In this document: in pieces, positions 16,889 to 24,883 of the stretch
Layout of the letters: each line of letters begins with the position of its first letter
How positions within the stretch are numbered: position 1 is the first letter of the stretch
NCBI RefSeq assembly: GCF_042663225.1
Contig: NZ_JBHTAA010000005.1
Span: 992,001 to 1,056,000 of the forward strand
Source of the DNA: Haloferax namakaokahaiae
Lineage (GTDB): Archaea; Halobacteriota; Halobacteria; Halobacteriales; Haloferacaceae
DNA: 64,000 bases
Direction: 5' to 3'
Position numbers and translations under genes: made by a program
Notes under the pieces: model-generated
Seen by the model: the letters and a program-made list of their open reading frames with translations, nothing else
The model's database searches: none
Told to the model about the DNA's origin: nothing

Positions 16889-17051
16889 GTATAAACCGAG
16901 CGACAGCGTACAAGACTGCAGAATATCGAACGGGTTTATTCTACACAGTAACGATACGTCTATCCAACATATGATACAGAGAGCCTAGGGAGAATCTCAT
17001 AGGAATACTCAAAATGGTGCCTGAAGATTCTTCAGAGAATACCTATTTTTT
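16889..17051 (+). ncRNA. Candidate small RNA or leader in the rosR-ppa gap (speculative)
   Basis: A TATA-like GTATAAAC (16889-16896) would place a start near 16918. About 100 bases later a hairpin CTGAA-gattc-TTCAG (17021-17035) is followed by a T6-7 run (17045-17051), which looks like an intrinsic terminator. No coding frame fits between them. The 335-base gap between rosR and ppa (16809-17143) is otherwise empty apart from the promoters of these two genes. An AT-rich spacer without a transcript is the simple alternative. Confidence 0.25.
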
Positions 17052-17088
17052 CCGAGAAATTTTTGCGTCCGGTTAGGGCGCACTCAAT

Positions 17089-17121
17089 ATCGGTCTCAAC
17101 CGATGCCGAAAGGCCTTTTGC
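17089..17121 (+). promoter_or_regulatory. ppa promoter with upstream inverted repeat
   Basis: The TATA-like CCTTTTGC (17114-17121) is centred 26 bases before the ppa ATG. Ten bases upstream of it, at 17089-17104, is a perfect inverted repeat ATCGGT-ctca-ACCGAT, positioned like an operator or activator site. The neighbouring PadR regulator is an obvious candidate to bind it (inference). Confidence 0.4.
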
Positions 17122-17143
17122 TCGCTTCGCGGTTGAACCACGT

Positions 17144-17677
17144 ATGGCAAATCTTTGGGAAGACATGGAGACCGGACCCGACGCACCGGACACCATCTAC
17201 GCAGTCGTTGAGTGCCTGAAAGGTGAGCGCAACAAGTACGAGTACGACAAGGACATTCCCGGCGTCGTCCTCGACCGCGTGCTCCACTCCAACGTGCACT
17301 ATCCCTCTGACTACGGCTTCATGCCGCGGACCTACTACGACGACGAGGACCCCTTCGACGTGCTCGTGCTCGTCGAAGACCAGACCTTCCCCGGTTGCGT
17401 CATCGAAGCCCGCCCGGTCGCCCTCATGAAGATGGACGACGACGGCGAGCAGGACGACAAGGTCATCGCTGTCCCGACCGAGGACCCACGCTACGACCAC
17501 ATCGAAGACCTCGACGACATCCCACAGCAGACCCAAGACGAGATTGACGAGTTCTTCTCGACCTACAAGAACCTCGAAGCGGGCAAGGAAGTCGAGACCC
17601 TCGGCTGGGAAGACAAGGAGGCCGCGAAGGACGCCATCGAGCACGCGATGGACCTGTACGAAGAGAACTTCGCGTAA
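17144..17677 (+). CDS. ppa: Inorganic pyrophosphatase (family I)
   Basis: 177 residues, the usual length of family I soluble pyrophosphatases. Metal-binding signature DEDPFDVLVL is present, together with KYEYDK, HYPSDYGFMPRTYYDD and the C-terminal EVETLGWEDKEAAK. It hydrolyses PPi made by biosynthetic reactions, drawing them forward. I choose ATG 17144 (MANLWEDMETG) because it fits the family N-terminus and a TATA box lies 26 bases upstream; an in-frame ATG at 17063 would add 27 unrelated residues. Confidence 0.95.
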   Translation: MANLWEDMETGPDAPDTIYAVVECLKGERNKYEYDKDIPGVVLDRVLHSNVHYPSDYGFMPRTYYDDEDPFDVLVLVEDQTFPGCVIEARPVALMKMDDDGEQDDKVIAVPTEDPRYDHIEDLDDIPQQTQDEIDEFFSTYKNLEAGKEVETLGWEDKEAAKDAIEHAMDLYEENFA

Positions 17678-17780
17678 CTCTCCTACTCCTACGCACTTTT
17701 CACGCCGCGAATCCCAGAGCCACGGCACCGGCAATCGGCCATCGTGGGCTGTGCAACCACGGCGCGCGCGAGGGAACCCC

Positions 17781-17787
17781 TTTTTAT
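17781..17787 (+). promoter_or_regulatory. TATA box of the rhomboid-endonuclease V operon
   Basis: TTTTTAT centred 27 bases upstream of the ATG at 17811, fitting a leaderless transcript. Confidence 0.55.
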
Positions 17788-17810
17788 CTCGCCACTGTTA
17801 GTCGTCAGTA

Positions 17811-18728
17811 ATGGCTACCTGCGATATCTGCGGACGGCACGAGAATCTGCCGTACCGCTGCTCTCGGTGTGGGGGCACGTTCTGCTCCGAACACCGCCTT
17901 CCTGAAAATCACGAGTGCGCCGGGCTAAGCAACTGGAACGACCCCGAAGGCGTCTTCGCCAGCGACTTCGACGATTCCGTGAGCGCCTCCGGTCGCTCGA
18001 AGAGCGTCCTCAACCGCGTGACCCAGACGGGCGGCGTCCTCGGCTACTTCCGTGGCAACCTCACCTACCTCTTCCTCGCGCTCATGTGGGTGACGTACGC
18101 GCTCGAATGGGGTGTCATCCTCGGGACGCAAGCCGGCATCTTCCCGACGGGAACGTTCAACGCGCTGTTCACGCTGGGCAGCGACCAGCCGTTGTACGTC
18201 TGGACGTGGGTCACCTCCGTGTTCTCGCACAGTCCGGTGTCGTTCTTCCACATCGTCGGCAACTCCATCGTCCTGTACTTCTTCGGCCCGCCGGTCGAAC
18301 GATACATCGGGTCGAGAGCGTTCGCCATCCTCTTCGTCGGCGCGGGCGCAGCAGCGGGTCTCGCCCACATCCTGTCGAGTATCATTCTGACACCCGGCGT
18401 GCCGACGTACGTGCTCGGCGCATCCGGCGCGGTGTTCGCCATCCTCGGCGTCCTCACCGTCCTCAACCCCGGCCTGAAAATCTACCTCTACTTCGTCATC
18501 CCCATCCCCCTGTGGCTCTTCACCTTCGGCTTCGCCATCCTCTCGACGGTGTTCTTCCTCGCACCGGGTGCTGCCGCGACGGTCGGCCAGGGCAACGTCG
18601 CTCACTTCGCCCACCTCGTCGGACTCGTCATCGGACTCGCCTACGGCCAGCGAGTGAAAGGCCGCCACCGGGTCCCGAGTCAGATGTCGTTCGGCGGACG
18701 GCGCGGCGGTCCCGGCGGCCGGTTCTGA
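17811..18728 (+). CDS. rhoII: Rhomboid family intramembrane serine protease with AN1-type zinc finger (RhoII)
   Basis: 305 residues. The N-terminus is an AN1-like zinc finger (CDICGRHENLPYRCSRC, then FCSEHRLPENHEC). A linker follows, then about six membrane helices. Rhomboid catalytic features are intact: HIVGNS with H147 and N151, Ser205 in GASGAVFA, and His265/His268 in NVAHFAHLVG. The enzyme cuts membrane proteins within the bilayer. It corresponds to H. volcanii RhoII (HVO_0727), whose loss was reported to affect S-layer glycoprotein glycosylation. The endonuclease V gene starts at the base after its stop. Confidence 0.93.
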   Translation: MATCDICGRHENLPYRCSRCGGTFCSEHRLPENHECAGLSNWNDPEGVFASDFDDSVSASGRSKSVLNRVTQTGGVLGYFRGNLTYLFLALMWVTYALEWGVILGTQAGIFPTGTFNALFTLGSDQPLYVWTWVTSVFSHSPVSFFHIVGNSIVLYFFGPPVERYIGSRAFAILFVGAGAAAGLAHILSSIILTPGVPTYVLGASGAVFAILGVLTVLNPGLKIYLYFVIPIPLWLFTFGFAILSTVFFLAPGAAATVGQGNVAHFAHLVGLVIGLAYGQRVKGRHRVPSQMSFGGRRGGPGGRF

Positions 18729-19505
18729 ATGCGGCAGGTCCACCCCGAGTTCGCGCCTCGTCCGGGTCTCTCCCGCGGCGAGATGGAATCCTTGCAGGCC
18801 GACGTCGCCGCGGCCGCGACGTTCGAAGACGACTTCGACTTCGACCCCGCGAGCGTCTCGCTCGATTCGCCCGCGGTTGACGCGCCTCTCGTCGCCGGCA
18901 TCGACCAAGCGTTTCTGGATGACGTAGCCGTGAGCGCTGTCGTCGTCTTCCGCGGCGGCACCGTCGTCGAGCGCACGGCCGCGGTCTCACCGCTCGACCT
19001 CCCGTACGTTCCCGGCCTGCTCTCGTTCCGCGAGGGCGGGCCGATTATCGACGCGCTCGAATCGCTCGACTCCGACCCGGACCTCCTCGTCTTCGATGGC
19101 TCCGGTCGCATCCACTTCCGGCAGGCCGGCCTCGCCACCCACATGGGCGTCGTCTTCGACACGCCGAGCATCGGCGTCGCCAAATCGCTGTTGTGCGGCA
19201 CGCCGAAGACCGACACCGACGGGCGTCCTGAGGGGTGGCAGACGCCTATCGTCGCCAACCGCTCGGTCGATTCCGTCGGCGACCACGAGGCGACTTCTGA
19301 GACGGTCATCGGCTACGCCTACCAGTCGCGGCAGTACGACTCGCGGCCCATCGTCAATCCCCTGTACGTCAGCCCCGGCCATCGACTCTCGGCCGAGACG
19401 GCGGTCGAACTGATTGCGAATCTCTCGGGCGACTACAAACTCCCCGAACCGACGCGTCAGGCGGACGCCTACGCCGACGAAGCCAAAGCGTCCTACAGGA
19501 CCTGA
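18729..19505 (+). CDS. nfi: Endonuclease V (deoxyinosine repair)
   Basis: 258 residues. The metal-binding residues of endonuclease V can be placed: D59 in AGIDQAF, E102 in PYVPGLLSFRE and D123 in VFDGSGRIHFR, followed by QAGLATHMGV, the conserved nucleic-acid binding block. The enzyme nicks DNA near hypoxanthine produced by adenine deamination. The usual DG(H/N)G is DGSG here, a mild deviation that leaves the Asp. ATG directly abuts the rhomboid stop, so the two are co-transcribed; the pairing does not suggest a shared function. Confidence 0.9.
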   Translation: MRQVHPEFAPRPGLSRGEMESLQADVAAAATFEDDFDFDPASVSLDSPAVDAPLVAGIDQAFLDDVAVSAVVVFRGGTVVERTAAVSPLDLPYVPGLLSFREGGPIIDALESLDSDPDLLVFDGSGRIHFRQAGLATHMGVVFDTPSIGVAKSLLCGTPKTDTDGRPEGWQTPIVANRSVDSVGDHEATSETVIGYAYQSRQYDSRPIVNPLYVSPGHRLSAETAVELIANLSGDYKLPEPTRQADAYADEAKASYRT

Positions 19506-19586
19506 CAGTCTTCGGACCCAGATTTCGACGGAATCGAATCGTACCGAATCGCCTACACTTAACAGCGACGCGCCCGAGTTACGGAC

Positions 19587-20429
19587 GTGCATCCAAAGAC
19601 GGTTCTCATCACTGGTTGTTCGTCTGGAATCGGGCGCGCCACGGCGCTCGAATTCCTCGACGAGGAGTGGGAGGTCTACGCGACCGCTCGCAACCCGGCA
19701 GACATCGAAACGCTCGGTGAGCGCGGGGCGACCATCGCCACGCTGGACGTGACCGACGACGAAGACGTGGCTCGGGTCGTGGACCGAATCATCGACGAAC
19801 ACGGCCGCATCGACTGTCTCGTCAACAACGCGGGCTACGGCCAGATGGGTCCCATCGAGGACGTGCCGACAGAGCGCGTCGAGCGCCAGTTCGACGTGAA
19901 CGTCTACGGCCCGCATCGCCTCACGCGCGCCGTCTTGCCCCACATGCGCGCACAGGAAGACGGGACCATCGTCAACGTCTCCAGCGTCGCCGGGCGCATC
20001 TCCTTCCCCGGGTCGGGCGTCTACTCCGGGTCGAAGTTCGCCCTCGAAGCCATGACCGACGCGCTCCGCGCCGAAGTCCGCGAGTACGGTATCGACGCCG
20101 TGCTCGTCGAACCCGGCCCGGTCGAGACCCAGTTCGGCTCTCGGGTCCGCGCAGAGGTCGATGGCGGCGAGGAAGACGACGGACTCGACCGCTCGGGTGC
20201 CTACGAATCTCTCTACAAACTCTTCGAGGACAGACAGGCACTCGGCGGCAGCGGTCCGGGCGCAATCCCACCGGAACGCGTCGCCGACGACATCGTCAAC
20301 GCCGCGAGTTCGACCAAGCCGCGAGCGCGTTACCAACCCGGCACCGTCGCCCGATTCGGCGTCCTCGCTCGGTTCGTGCCCGACGAGTGGCGCGACACGC
20401 TGTTCGAGTTCGCCCGAAAACTTCCCTAA
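19587..20429 (+). CDS. SDR family oxidoreductase
   Basis: 280 residues of the classical short-chain dehydrogenase/reductase type. Cofactor motif TGCSSGIG near the N-terminus, LVNNAGYG, catalytic Ser in NVSSVAGR and Tyr/Lys in YSGSKFALE. The Arg after the second strand (ATARNP) suggests NADP preference. Substrate unknown. GTG start at 19587 places the Rossmann strand immediately after MHPKTV. Single gene, converging on the ArsA-type ATPase. Confidence 0.88.
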   Translation: MHPKTVLITGCSSGIGRATALEFLDEEWEVYATARNPADIETLGERGATIATLDVTDDEDVARVVDRIIDEHGRIDCLVNNAGYGQMGPIEDVPTERVERQFDVNVYGPHRLTRAVLPHMRAQEDGTIVNVSSVAGRISFPGSGVYSGSKFALEAMTDALRAEVREYGIDAVLVEPGPVETQFGSRVRAEVDGGEEDDGLDRSGAYESLYKLFEDRQALGGSGPGAIPPERVADDIVNAASSTKPRARYQPGTVARFGVLARFVPDEWRDTLFEFARKLP

Positions 20430-20460
20430 TTCTCCCTCGCACTTCGTCGCTCTTCGTCGC

Positions 20461-21678
20461 TCAGTCGAGACAGGCGGCGACGACGCGCAGTGCGTCCTCG
20501 CCCTGCACCTGGTCTGCGAGCAGCGGGACGCGCTTCACGTCGCGCCCGCGGAAGAGGTCCGTTGCCTCTCTGAGCGCCTCTTGTTGGACTTGCCAGCGGC
20601 GCTTACAGAACTCACAGTGGTCCAAGTCGGGCGCGACAATCCACTGCTCGTCCACGTCTGCGATGTCCTCGACCGGTTCCATCACGCGATTGACGACGAG
20701 CGTCTGGACGGGGATGCCGAACTCGTTGAGACGGTCCACGAGGCGCTTGGATTCGACGACGCTCATCTCCTCGGGAATCATGACGACGCGGAAGTCCGTC
20801 TTCGCGGGGTCCCGGAGGACGGCCCGGAGGCGCTCGATGCGCTCGCGGAGGTCGTCGAGGTCGGCCATGCCCGCCTGCGGGTCGTCGGGACCGCCGCCGA
20901 ACATGCCTTTGATGTTGTCCATCATGCCCGAGAAGCGGTCGCGCATGCGGACGATTCGCCCGAGCATCGAGTCCATCATCTCGGGGAGTTCGAGCAGGCG
21001 AAGCGTGTGGCCCGTCGGCGCGGTGTCGATGACGACGCGCTCGAATCGCGGGTCGTCGAGGTATTCGAGGAGTTGCTGCATCGCCGCGGCCTCGTCCGCG
21101 CCGGGCATCGAGCCGCCCATTCCCATCGGGCCGTCGCCGCCGAGCAAGTCCTCGAACCCGCCCATCGCGTCGCCCATCGAGCCGAACGGCGAGTTCTGGT
21201 CGTCGCCGACGAAGGGGTTGTCGTCGTCGTACTCGCTGGTGTCGTAGTCGGGGTCGTCGGTGTCGAAGTCCTCGCCGTCGCCGCCCGCGAACGGTCCTTC
21301 CATCACCGTATCGGGGTCGATTTCGGCGGCGTAGAGGGGGATATCGTCGCGGATACGCGTCGGTTCGGGGGGAATCGAGACGCCGAGCGTATCGGACAGC
21401 GAGTGGGCGGGGTCGGTCGAAACGACGAGCGTCGCCGTGCCGTCGGCGGCGCTGGCGAGACCGGTCGCGGCGGCCATCGTCGTCTTCCCGACGCCGCCTT
21501 TCCCACCGTAGAGGACGTAGTCGGGCGCGTCGATGCCCTTCGGGAGTCCGGTTCGCTCGGTGGTCGCCGTCTCTTCGGGCGTCGTCTCGTCGGGTGAGGT
21601 GGCTTCGACTTCTATCTCCGCGGGTCCGTCTTCGTCGTCCGTCTCGGCGGGGTCGGTCGGCTCGACGTCGATGTCCAT
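20461..21678 (-). CDS. ArsA/Get3-type ATPase with acidic and Met/Gly-rich insertion
   Basis: 405 residues. A 50-residue acidic leader is followed by the deviant Walker A GGKGGVGKTT (58-67), the STDPAHSL switch and VIDTAPTGHTLR. A zinc-binding type CEFC pair is at 355-358, as in the dimer interface of Get3. Between EIDPDTVMEGPF (about 119-130) and PGADEAAAM (about 192) lies a low-complexity Asp/Gly/Met-rich insertion, in the region that contributes to the client-binding groove of Get3. Likely roles are targeting of tail-anchored membrane proteins or an oxyanion ATPase; no arsenic genes are nearby, favouring the first. ATG 21678 chosen; longer frames are unlike the family. Confidence 0.85.
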   Translation of the reverse strand: MDIDVEPTDPAETDDEDGPAEIEVEATSPDETTPEETATTERTGLPKGIDAPDYVLYGGKGGVGKTTMAAATGLASAADGTATLVVSTDPAHSLSDTLGVSIPPEPTRIRDDIPLYAAEIDPDTVMEGPFAGGDGEDFDTDDPDYDTSEYDDDNPFVGDDQNSPFGSMGDAMGGFEDLLGGDGPMGMGGSMPGADEAAAMQQLLEYLDDPRFERVVIDTAPTGHTLRLLELPEMMDSMLGRIVRMRDRFSGMMDNIKGMFGGGPDDPQAGMADLDDLRERIERLRAVLRDPAKTDFRVVMIPEEMSVVESKRLVDRLNEFGIPVQTLVVNRVMEPVEDIADVDEQWIVAPDLDHCEFCKRRWQVQQEALREATDLFRGRDVKRVPLLADQVQGEDALRVVAACLD

Positions 21679-21774
21679 GCCTGACCGTGCACGGCGGGGC
21701 TTTGTGTACTTCTCGGTCTCGGAACGTCGGCGAACGTGAGGCGGGTTTTTGTCTCGGGGCGTGCCATCCCCTGT

Positions 21775-22302
21775 ATGCGCGAGTTCGCACGCGACCCACC
21801 TATCGAAGCACGCGTCGGCGACCTGCTCCGCGACGCAGGCCACACCGTCGCCGTCGCCGAATCCTGTACCGGCGGTCTCATCGGCTCGCTGCTCACCGAC
21901 GTTCCGGGGTCGAGTGACTACTTCGACCGCGGACTGGTCACTTACTCCTACGACGCCAAGCGCGCCGAACTCGCCGTGTCGAGAGAGTCGCTGGACGAAC
22001 ACGGTGCGGTCTCCGAACCGGTCGCCCGCGAGATGGCCGCAGGCGTCCGCGACGTGGCCGACACGACGTGGGGGGTGGCGACGACTGGTATCGCCGGTCC
22101 AGACGGCGGCCTCCCGGGAAAGCCCGTGGGGACCGTCTTCGTCGGCGTCGCCTACGCCGCCCCGTGGGGGAGCAACGACTCGTACGCACGCGTCGAGCGA
22201 TTCGAGTACGACGGGTCGCGCACGCAGGTGAAAGAACAGATTGCTCGCGGCGCGCTCGAACTGCTCGCCGACGAAGTCTCAACACTCGAACACGAATCGT
22301 GA
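21775..22302 (+). CDS. CinA-like nicotinamide-nucleotide amidohydrolase
   Basis: 175 residues equal to the C-terminal CinA (PncC) domain alone. The motif AESCTGGLIGSLLTDVPGSS holds the catalytic serine, followed by SYDAKRAELAV, AREMAAGVRD and ATTGIAGPDGG. Such enzymes deamidate nicotinamide mononucleotide in NAD recycling. ATG 21775 (MREFARDPP) chosen over 21736. Divergent from the ArsA-type gene with a 96-base spacer. Confidence 0.88.
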   Translation: MREFARDPPIEARVGDLLRDAGHTVAVAESCTGGLIGSLLTDVPGSSDYFDRGLVTYSYDAKRAELAVSRESLDEHGAVSEPVAREMAAGVRDVADTTWGVATTGIAGPDGGLPGKPVGTVFVGVAYAAPWGSNDSYARVERFEYDGSRTQVKEQIARGALELLADEVSTLEHES

Positions 22303-22359
22303 CGGTGGGCCGGCGCACGTGAGAAACCTTTGTATCGGGTGCGCAACCAGTCACCATAC

Positions 22360-22887
22360 ATGAACAAAAAGGGCCACGTGCTCAACGCGATTCTCCTCGC
22401 ACTCGGACTCGGACTCATCCTCACCGTAGACCCGCGAAACTTCCAGCCGACGACAGATTCGGCGTTCGCACTGGCCGAGAACGTCGCCATGCTCTCACTC
22501 CCGGTCGTCCTCGGGGCACTCTTTCCCGACGTGGACACCGCGTTCGGCAAGCACCGCAAGACGCTCCACAACCTGCCGGTGCTCGCCATCTTCCTCGCGT
22601 TCCCGCTCATCTTCGGCAACCTCCAGTACGTCTGGATCGGCGTCGCTACCCACTACGTCCTCGATATGGTCGGGTCGAAACGCGGTATCGCCTTGTTCTA
22701 CCCGCTGTCGCCACAGGAGTACGACCTGCCGACTGGCGTCGCAACGAGTTCGAAGTACGCCGACATCGTGACCGTCGTCGTCACAGTCGCAGAACTCGCG
22801 GTGCTCGCCGGAATCCACTACTACCTGTTCTCGCTCGACACGTCGCTCTCGTCGGCGACGACGGCGCTCGGCGCGTTGATGATATGA
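22360..22887 (+). CDS. YdjM-like membrane-bound metal-dependent hydrolase
   Basis: 175 residues with four to five hydrophobic segments and the YdjM/PF04307 pattern: MNKKGHVLNA at the start (His near membrane), LGALFPDVDTAFGKHRKTLHN with two His and two Asp, and THYVLDMVGSKRGIALFYP. These residues would form a metal site at the membrane face. The family is called metal-dependent hydrolase but no substrate is known. It starts at ATG 22360, which gives the conserved N-terminus. Confidence 0.8.
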   Translation: MNKKGHVLNAILLALGLGLILTVDPRNFQPTTDSAFALAENVAMLSLPVVLGALFPDVDTAFGKHRKTLHNLPVLAIFLAFPLIFGNLQYVWIGVATHYVLDMVGSKRGIALFYPLSPQEYDLPTGVATSSKYADIVTVVVTVAELAVLAGIHYYLFSLDTSLSSATTALGALMI

Positions 22888-22906
22888 GTTCGAAGCCAGA
22901 GCCAAC

Positions 22907-23671
22907 TCAGTAGACGCTCACGTCTTCGAACGCGCCGCGGTAGGCGATATGGTTGGGATGCGTCGGCTCCATCCCCGACAGAAGCAGACGGTCGATTTTT
23001 CCCCACGAGTTTTCGAAGCCGAGGTGGGCGAACTCCAGTAACCCGCGCGCCGTGTGGCCGAGTCCCGACCGGTGCATGACGCGACGGTTCGCTCCCTCTC
23101 TGAGCGCCGCTACGAGGTCCGATGCGGACTCGATCGGGCGGTCGAACTCGGTCCACGACTCACCGATACTACTCCGCAGGTGCGCGTACGACGACCCGAA
23201 CCCGGGGAGACCAGTCGCCCGAGCGATTTCCCGGCCGCGGCGATTGTGTCTGGAGAAGGCCTTCGTGTTGTACGTCTCGACGGCGTGGAGACGGTCGATA
23301 TGTTCGCGGATTTGCGCCTCCGAGAGGCTGACGTTCAGCAGTTCGGGGTGCGGAACGAGCGCGGCCGCACCCTGTCGCTCGAACTCGGCGAGTGCACCGT
23401 CGAGCGTGATGAAATCCGGCACGGGGTCCGAGAGACCGATTGCGAGCAGGTGCGACCGGTCGTGCCACGGTCCGGCGAAGACTTCGCGGGCGGGGACGAC
23501 CAGCAACTCGTCGTCGGAGAACGCCTCGGCGCGGGCACGGATGTCGGGAAGGCGGACGAAGTGGGGAGCGAACACCAGAACGTCGATATCTCGATTCTTC
23601 GCGCGCTTGACCACGCGCTCGTCGAGGATTTTCACGTGCATGTCCACCCGAGTCGCCGTGCGCGCTGTCAC
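22907..23671 (-). CDS. PHP-domain/RNase P p30-like phosphoesterase
   Basis: 254 residues. The beta/alpha-barrel pattern and metal-ligand positions of PHP proteins can be traced: DMHVKILDERVVKRAKNRDIDVLVFAPHF, AREVFAGPWHDRSHLLAIG, AALVPHPELLN, YNTKAFSRHNRRG and a late SGLGHTARG. The usual first HxH is DMHVK, so one ligand may be missing. Activity unknown; phosphoesterase or inactive scaffold are both possible. The GTG at 23671 is the first start in frame; ATG at 23641 (MHVKIL) is an alternative. Confidence 0.75.
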   Translation of the reverse strand: MTARTATRVDMHVKILDERVVKRAKNRDIDVLVFAPHFVRLPDIRARAEAFSDDELLVVPAREVFAGPWHDRSHLLAIGLSDPVPDFITLDGALAEFERQGAAALVPHPELLNVSLSEAQIREHIDRLHAVETYNTKAFSRHNRRGREIARATGLPGFGSSYAHLRSSIGESWTEFDRPIESASDLVAALREGANRRVMHRSGLGHTARGLLEFAHLGFENSWGKIDRLLLSGMEPTHPNHIAYRGAFEDVSVY

Positions 23672-23768
23672 GTTCCTCTGTCCGAACAGGTCCCAGTTAG
23701 TGATTGCTATTTGGAAGACGAAAGACAGCCGAAGAAACGATTTTGGTGCTCACCTTCGTGGGTCAACT

Positions 23769-24071
23769 ATGTCCCGGTGGAAATGCGGCATCGAGGGGTG
23801 CGATGCCAAGTTCGAAGACGTCGAGAGTACGATCATTCATCAGACGGTCGAGCACGAGCGTCACGAGTGCAAGGTGTGTGGAACCATCGTCCCGGAGGGT
23901 TATTTCGCCATCCGTCACGCCTTCGACGAGCACACACGCGCCGAGTACGTCCGCGCCTACGAGGCGGACTCGACGGCCGTCCGAACCCGCGAAGACGTGA
24001 AAGGAGAAATCGAAGCACAGGCGGACCTCGGCAACGTCGTCGAGCAACTCCGCGAGCGAGGGGCGCTCTGA
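23769..24071 (+). CDS. DUF7565-like zinc-finger protein
   Basis: 100 residues. Two zinc-finger-like units are visible: CGIEGCDAKFEDVESTIIHQTVEH and CKVCGTIVPEGYFAIRHAFDEH, each with a Cys pair and a His pair in C2H2 order, followed by a charged helical tail. This is the haloarchaeal DUF7565 type; DNA or RNA binding is likely but untested. A TATA-like CGATTTTGG lies about 27 bases upstream of ATG 23769. Confidence 0.75.
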   Translation: MSRWKCGIEGCDAKFEDVESTIIHQTVEHERHECKVCGTIVPEGYFAIRHAFDEHTRAEYVRAYEADSTAVRTREDVKGEIEAQADLGNVVEQLRERGAL

Positions 24072-24105
24072 GCGAAGAGAGAAAGCCGAAACGAGAGAGA
24101 CGAGA

Positions 24106-24558
24106 TTACCGCTCTTCGGAGTCGAGGACGCGAATCTGGTCCCCGCGAACCGTCACCGGGATCGGAACCGTCGCTTCGTAGAGTTCGACGGTCACCTGGT
24201 CTTTCGTCTCGTCGATGCGTTGGACACGCGCTTTCTCACCCTTGAACGGTCCGGCGATGAGTTCGACGATGTCGCCCTCCGCGATACCCTCCACGTCCGG
24301 CGTCGGCGAGAGGAAGTGCTCGACTTCGGCCATACTGGAGGTGCCGACGTGGCCGCCACTCTCGACGAGTCCGCGTGCGTGTGGAATCTCTTCGAGGACG
24401 CGCGAGACGATTGCGGAGTCCTCCGCTTCGACCATCACGTAACTCGTGAGCGAGTCGGGCGAGAGCACCGCGTGAATGTCCTCGAACTGCTTCGTTGCGA
24501 TCATATCCGCGACCGTTCGCTCCTGGCGAGCGGTCGTCTTTACGGCGAAGATTGGCAT
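24106..24558 (-). CDS. spt5: Transcription elongation factor Spt5 (NusG)
   Basis: 150 residues with an NGN domain (MPIFAVKTTARQERTVADM, then YVMVEAEDSAIVSRVLEEIPHARG) and a C-terminal KOW domain (GDIVELIAGPFKGEKARVQRID). With Spt4 it clamps RNA polymerase and stimulates elongation. It follows secE with a one-base gap; the secE-spt5 pairing is conserved across archaea and bacteria, and here the pair lies downstream of ftsZ1. Confidence 0.95.
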   Translation of the reverse strand: MPIFAVKTTARQERTVADMIATKQFEDIHAVLSPDSLTSYVMVEAEDSAIVSRVLEEIPHARGLVESGGHVGTSSMAEVEHFLSPTPDVEGIAEGDIVELIAGPFKGEKARVQRIDETKDQVTVELYEATVPIPVTVRGDQIRVLDSEER

Positions 24559-24559
24559 C

Positions 24560-24733
24560 TCACAGGCCTCCGGGGAGGAAACTCATCACTGCGAAGATGA
24601 TGAACCCGAGCAGGCCGACGAGGAAGATACCCGCACCGGCAATCTTCGCAATCTGAGAGAACTCTTGCCAAGACGGGGTACTCGCCAGTTTCAGCACCCG
24701 CACGTAGCTCGTAAGGTCGTACTTGACATCCAT
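24560..24733 (-). CDS. secE: Preprotein translocase subunit SecE
   Basis: 57 residues: MDVKYDLTSYVRVLKLASTP, a conserved amphipathic part SWQEFSQIAKIAG, and one membrane helix (about 33-52) ending SFLPGGL. This is the archaeal SecE/Sec61-gamma layout. It stabilises SecY in the protein-conducting channel. The gene is short but its sequence, its position one base ahead of spt5 and its size are all as expected. Confidence 0.92.
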   Translation of the reverse strand: MDVKYDLTSYVRVLKLASTPSWQEFSQIAKIAGAGIFLVGLLGFIIFAVMSFLPGGL

Positions 24734-24883
24734 GTTAGTCGGCCCTATGGCTTCGGGCTTTTTCTATCTATTGATGCGTCTGAGCGGACGCGGGAACAGT
24801 GGTCGCCGCAAAACCGATGAAAGAGAGAAGCTTCGTGCTGGACGCGGCACGGACGTGCCAACGACGTGGGGTGTGGACGGGGG

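Noticed and set aside
20161..21597. 478-codon plus-strand frame across the ArsA-type gene
   Set aside because: Antisense shadow; the protein is repetitive, without motifs, while the minus strand encodes a clear ATPase.
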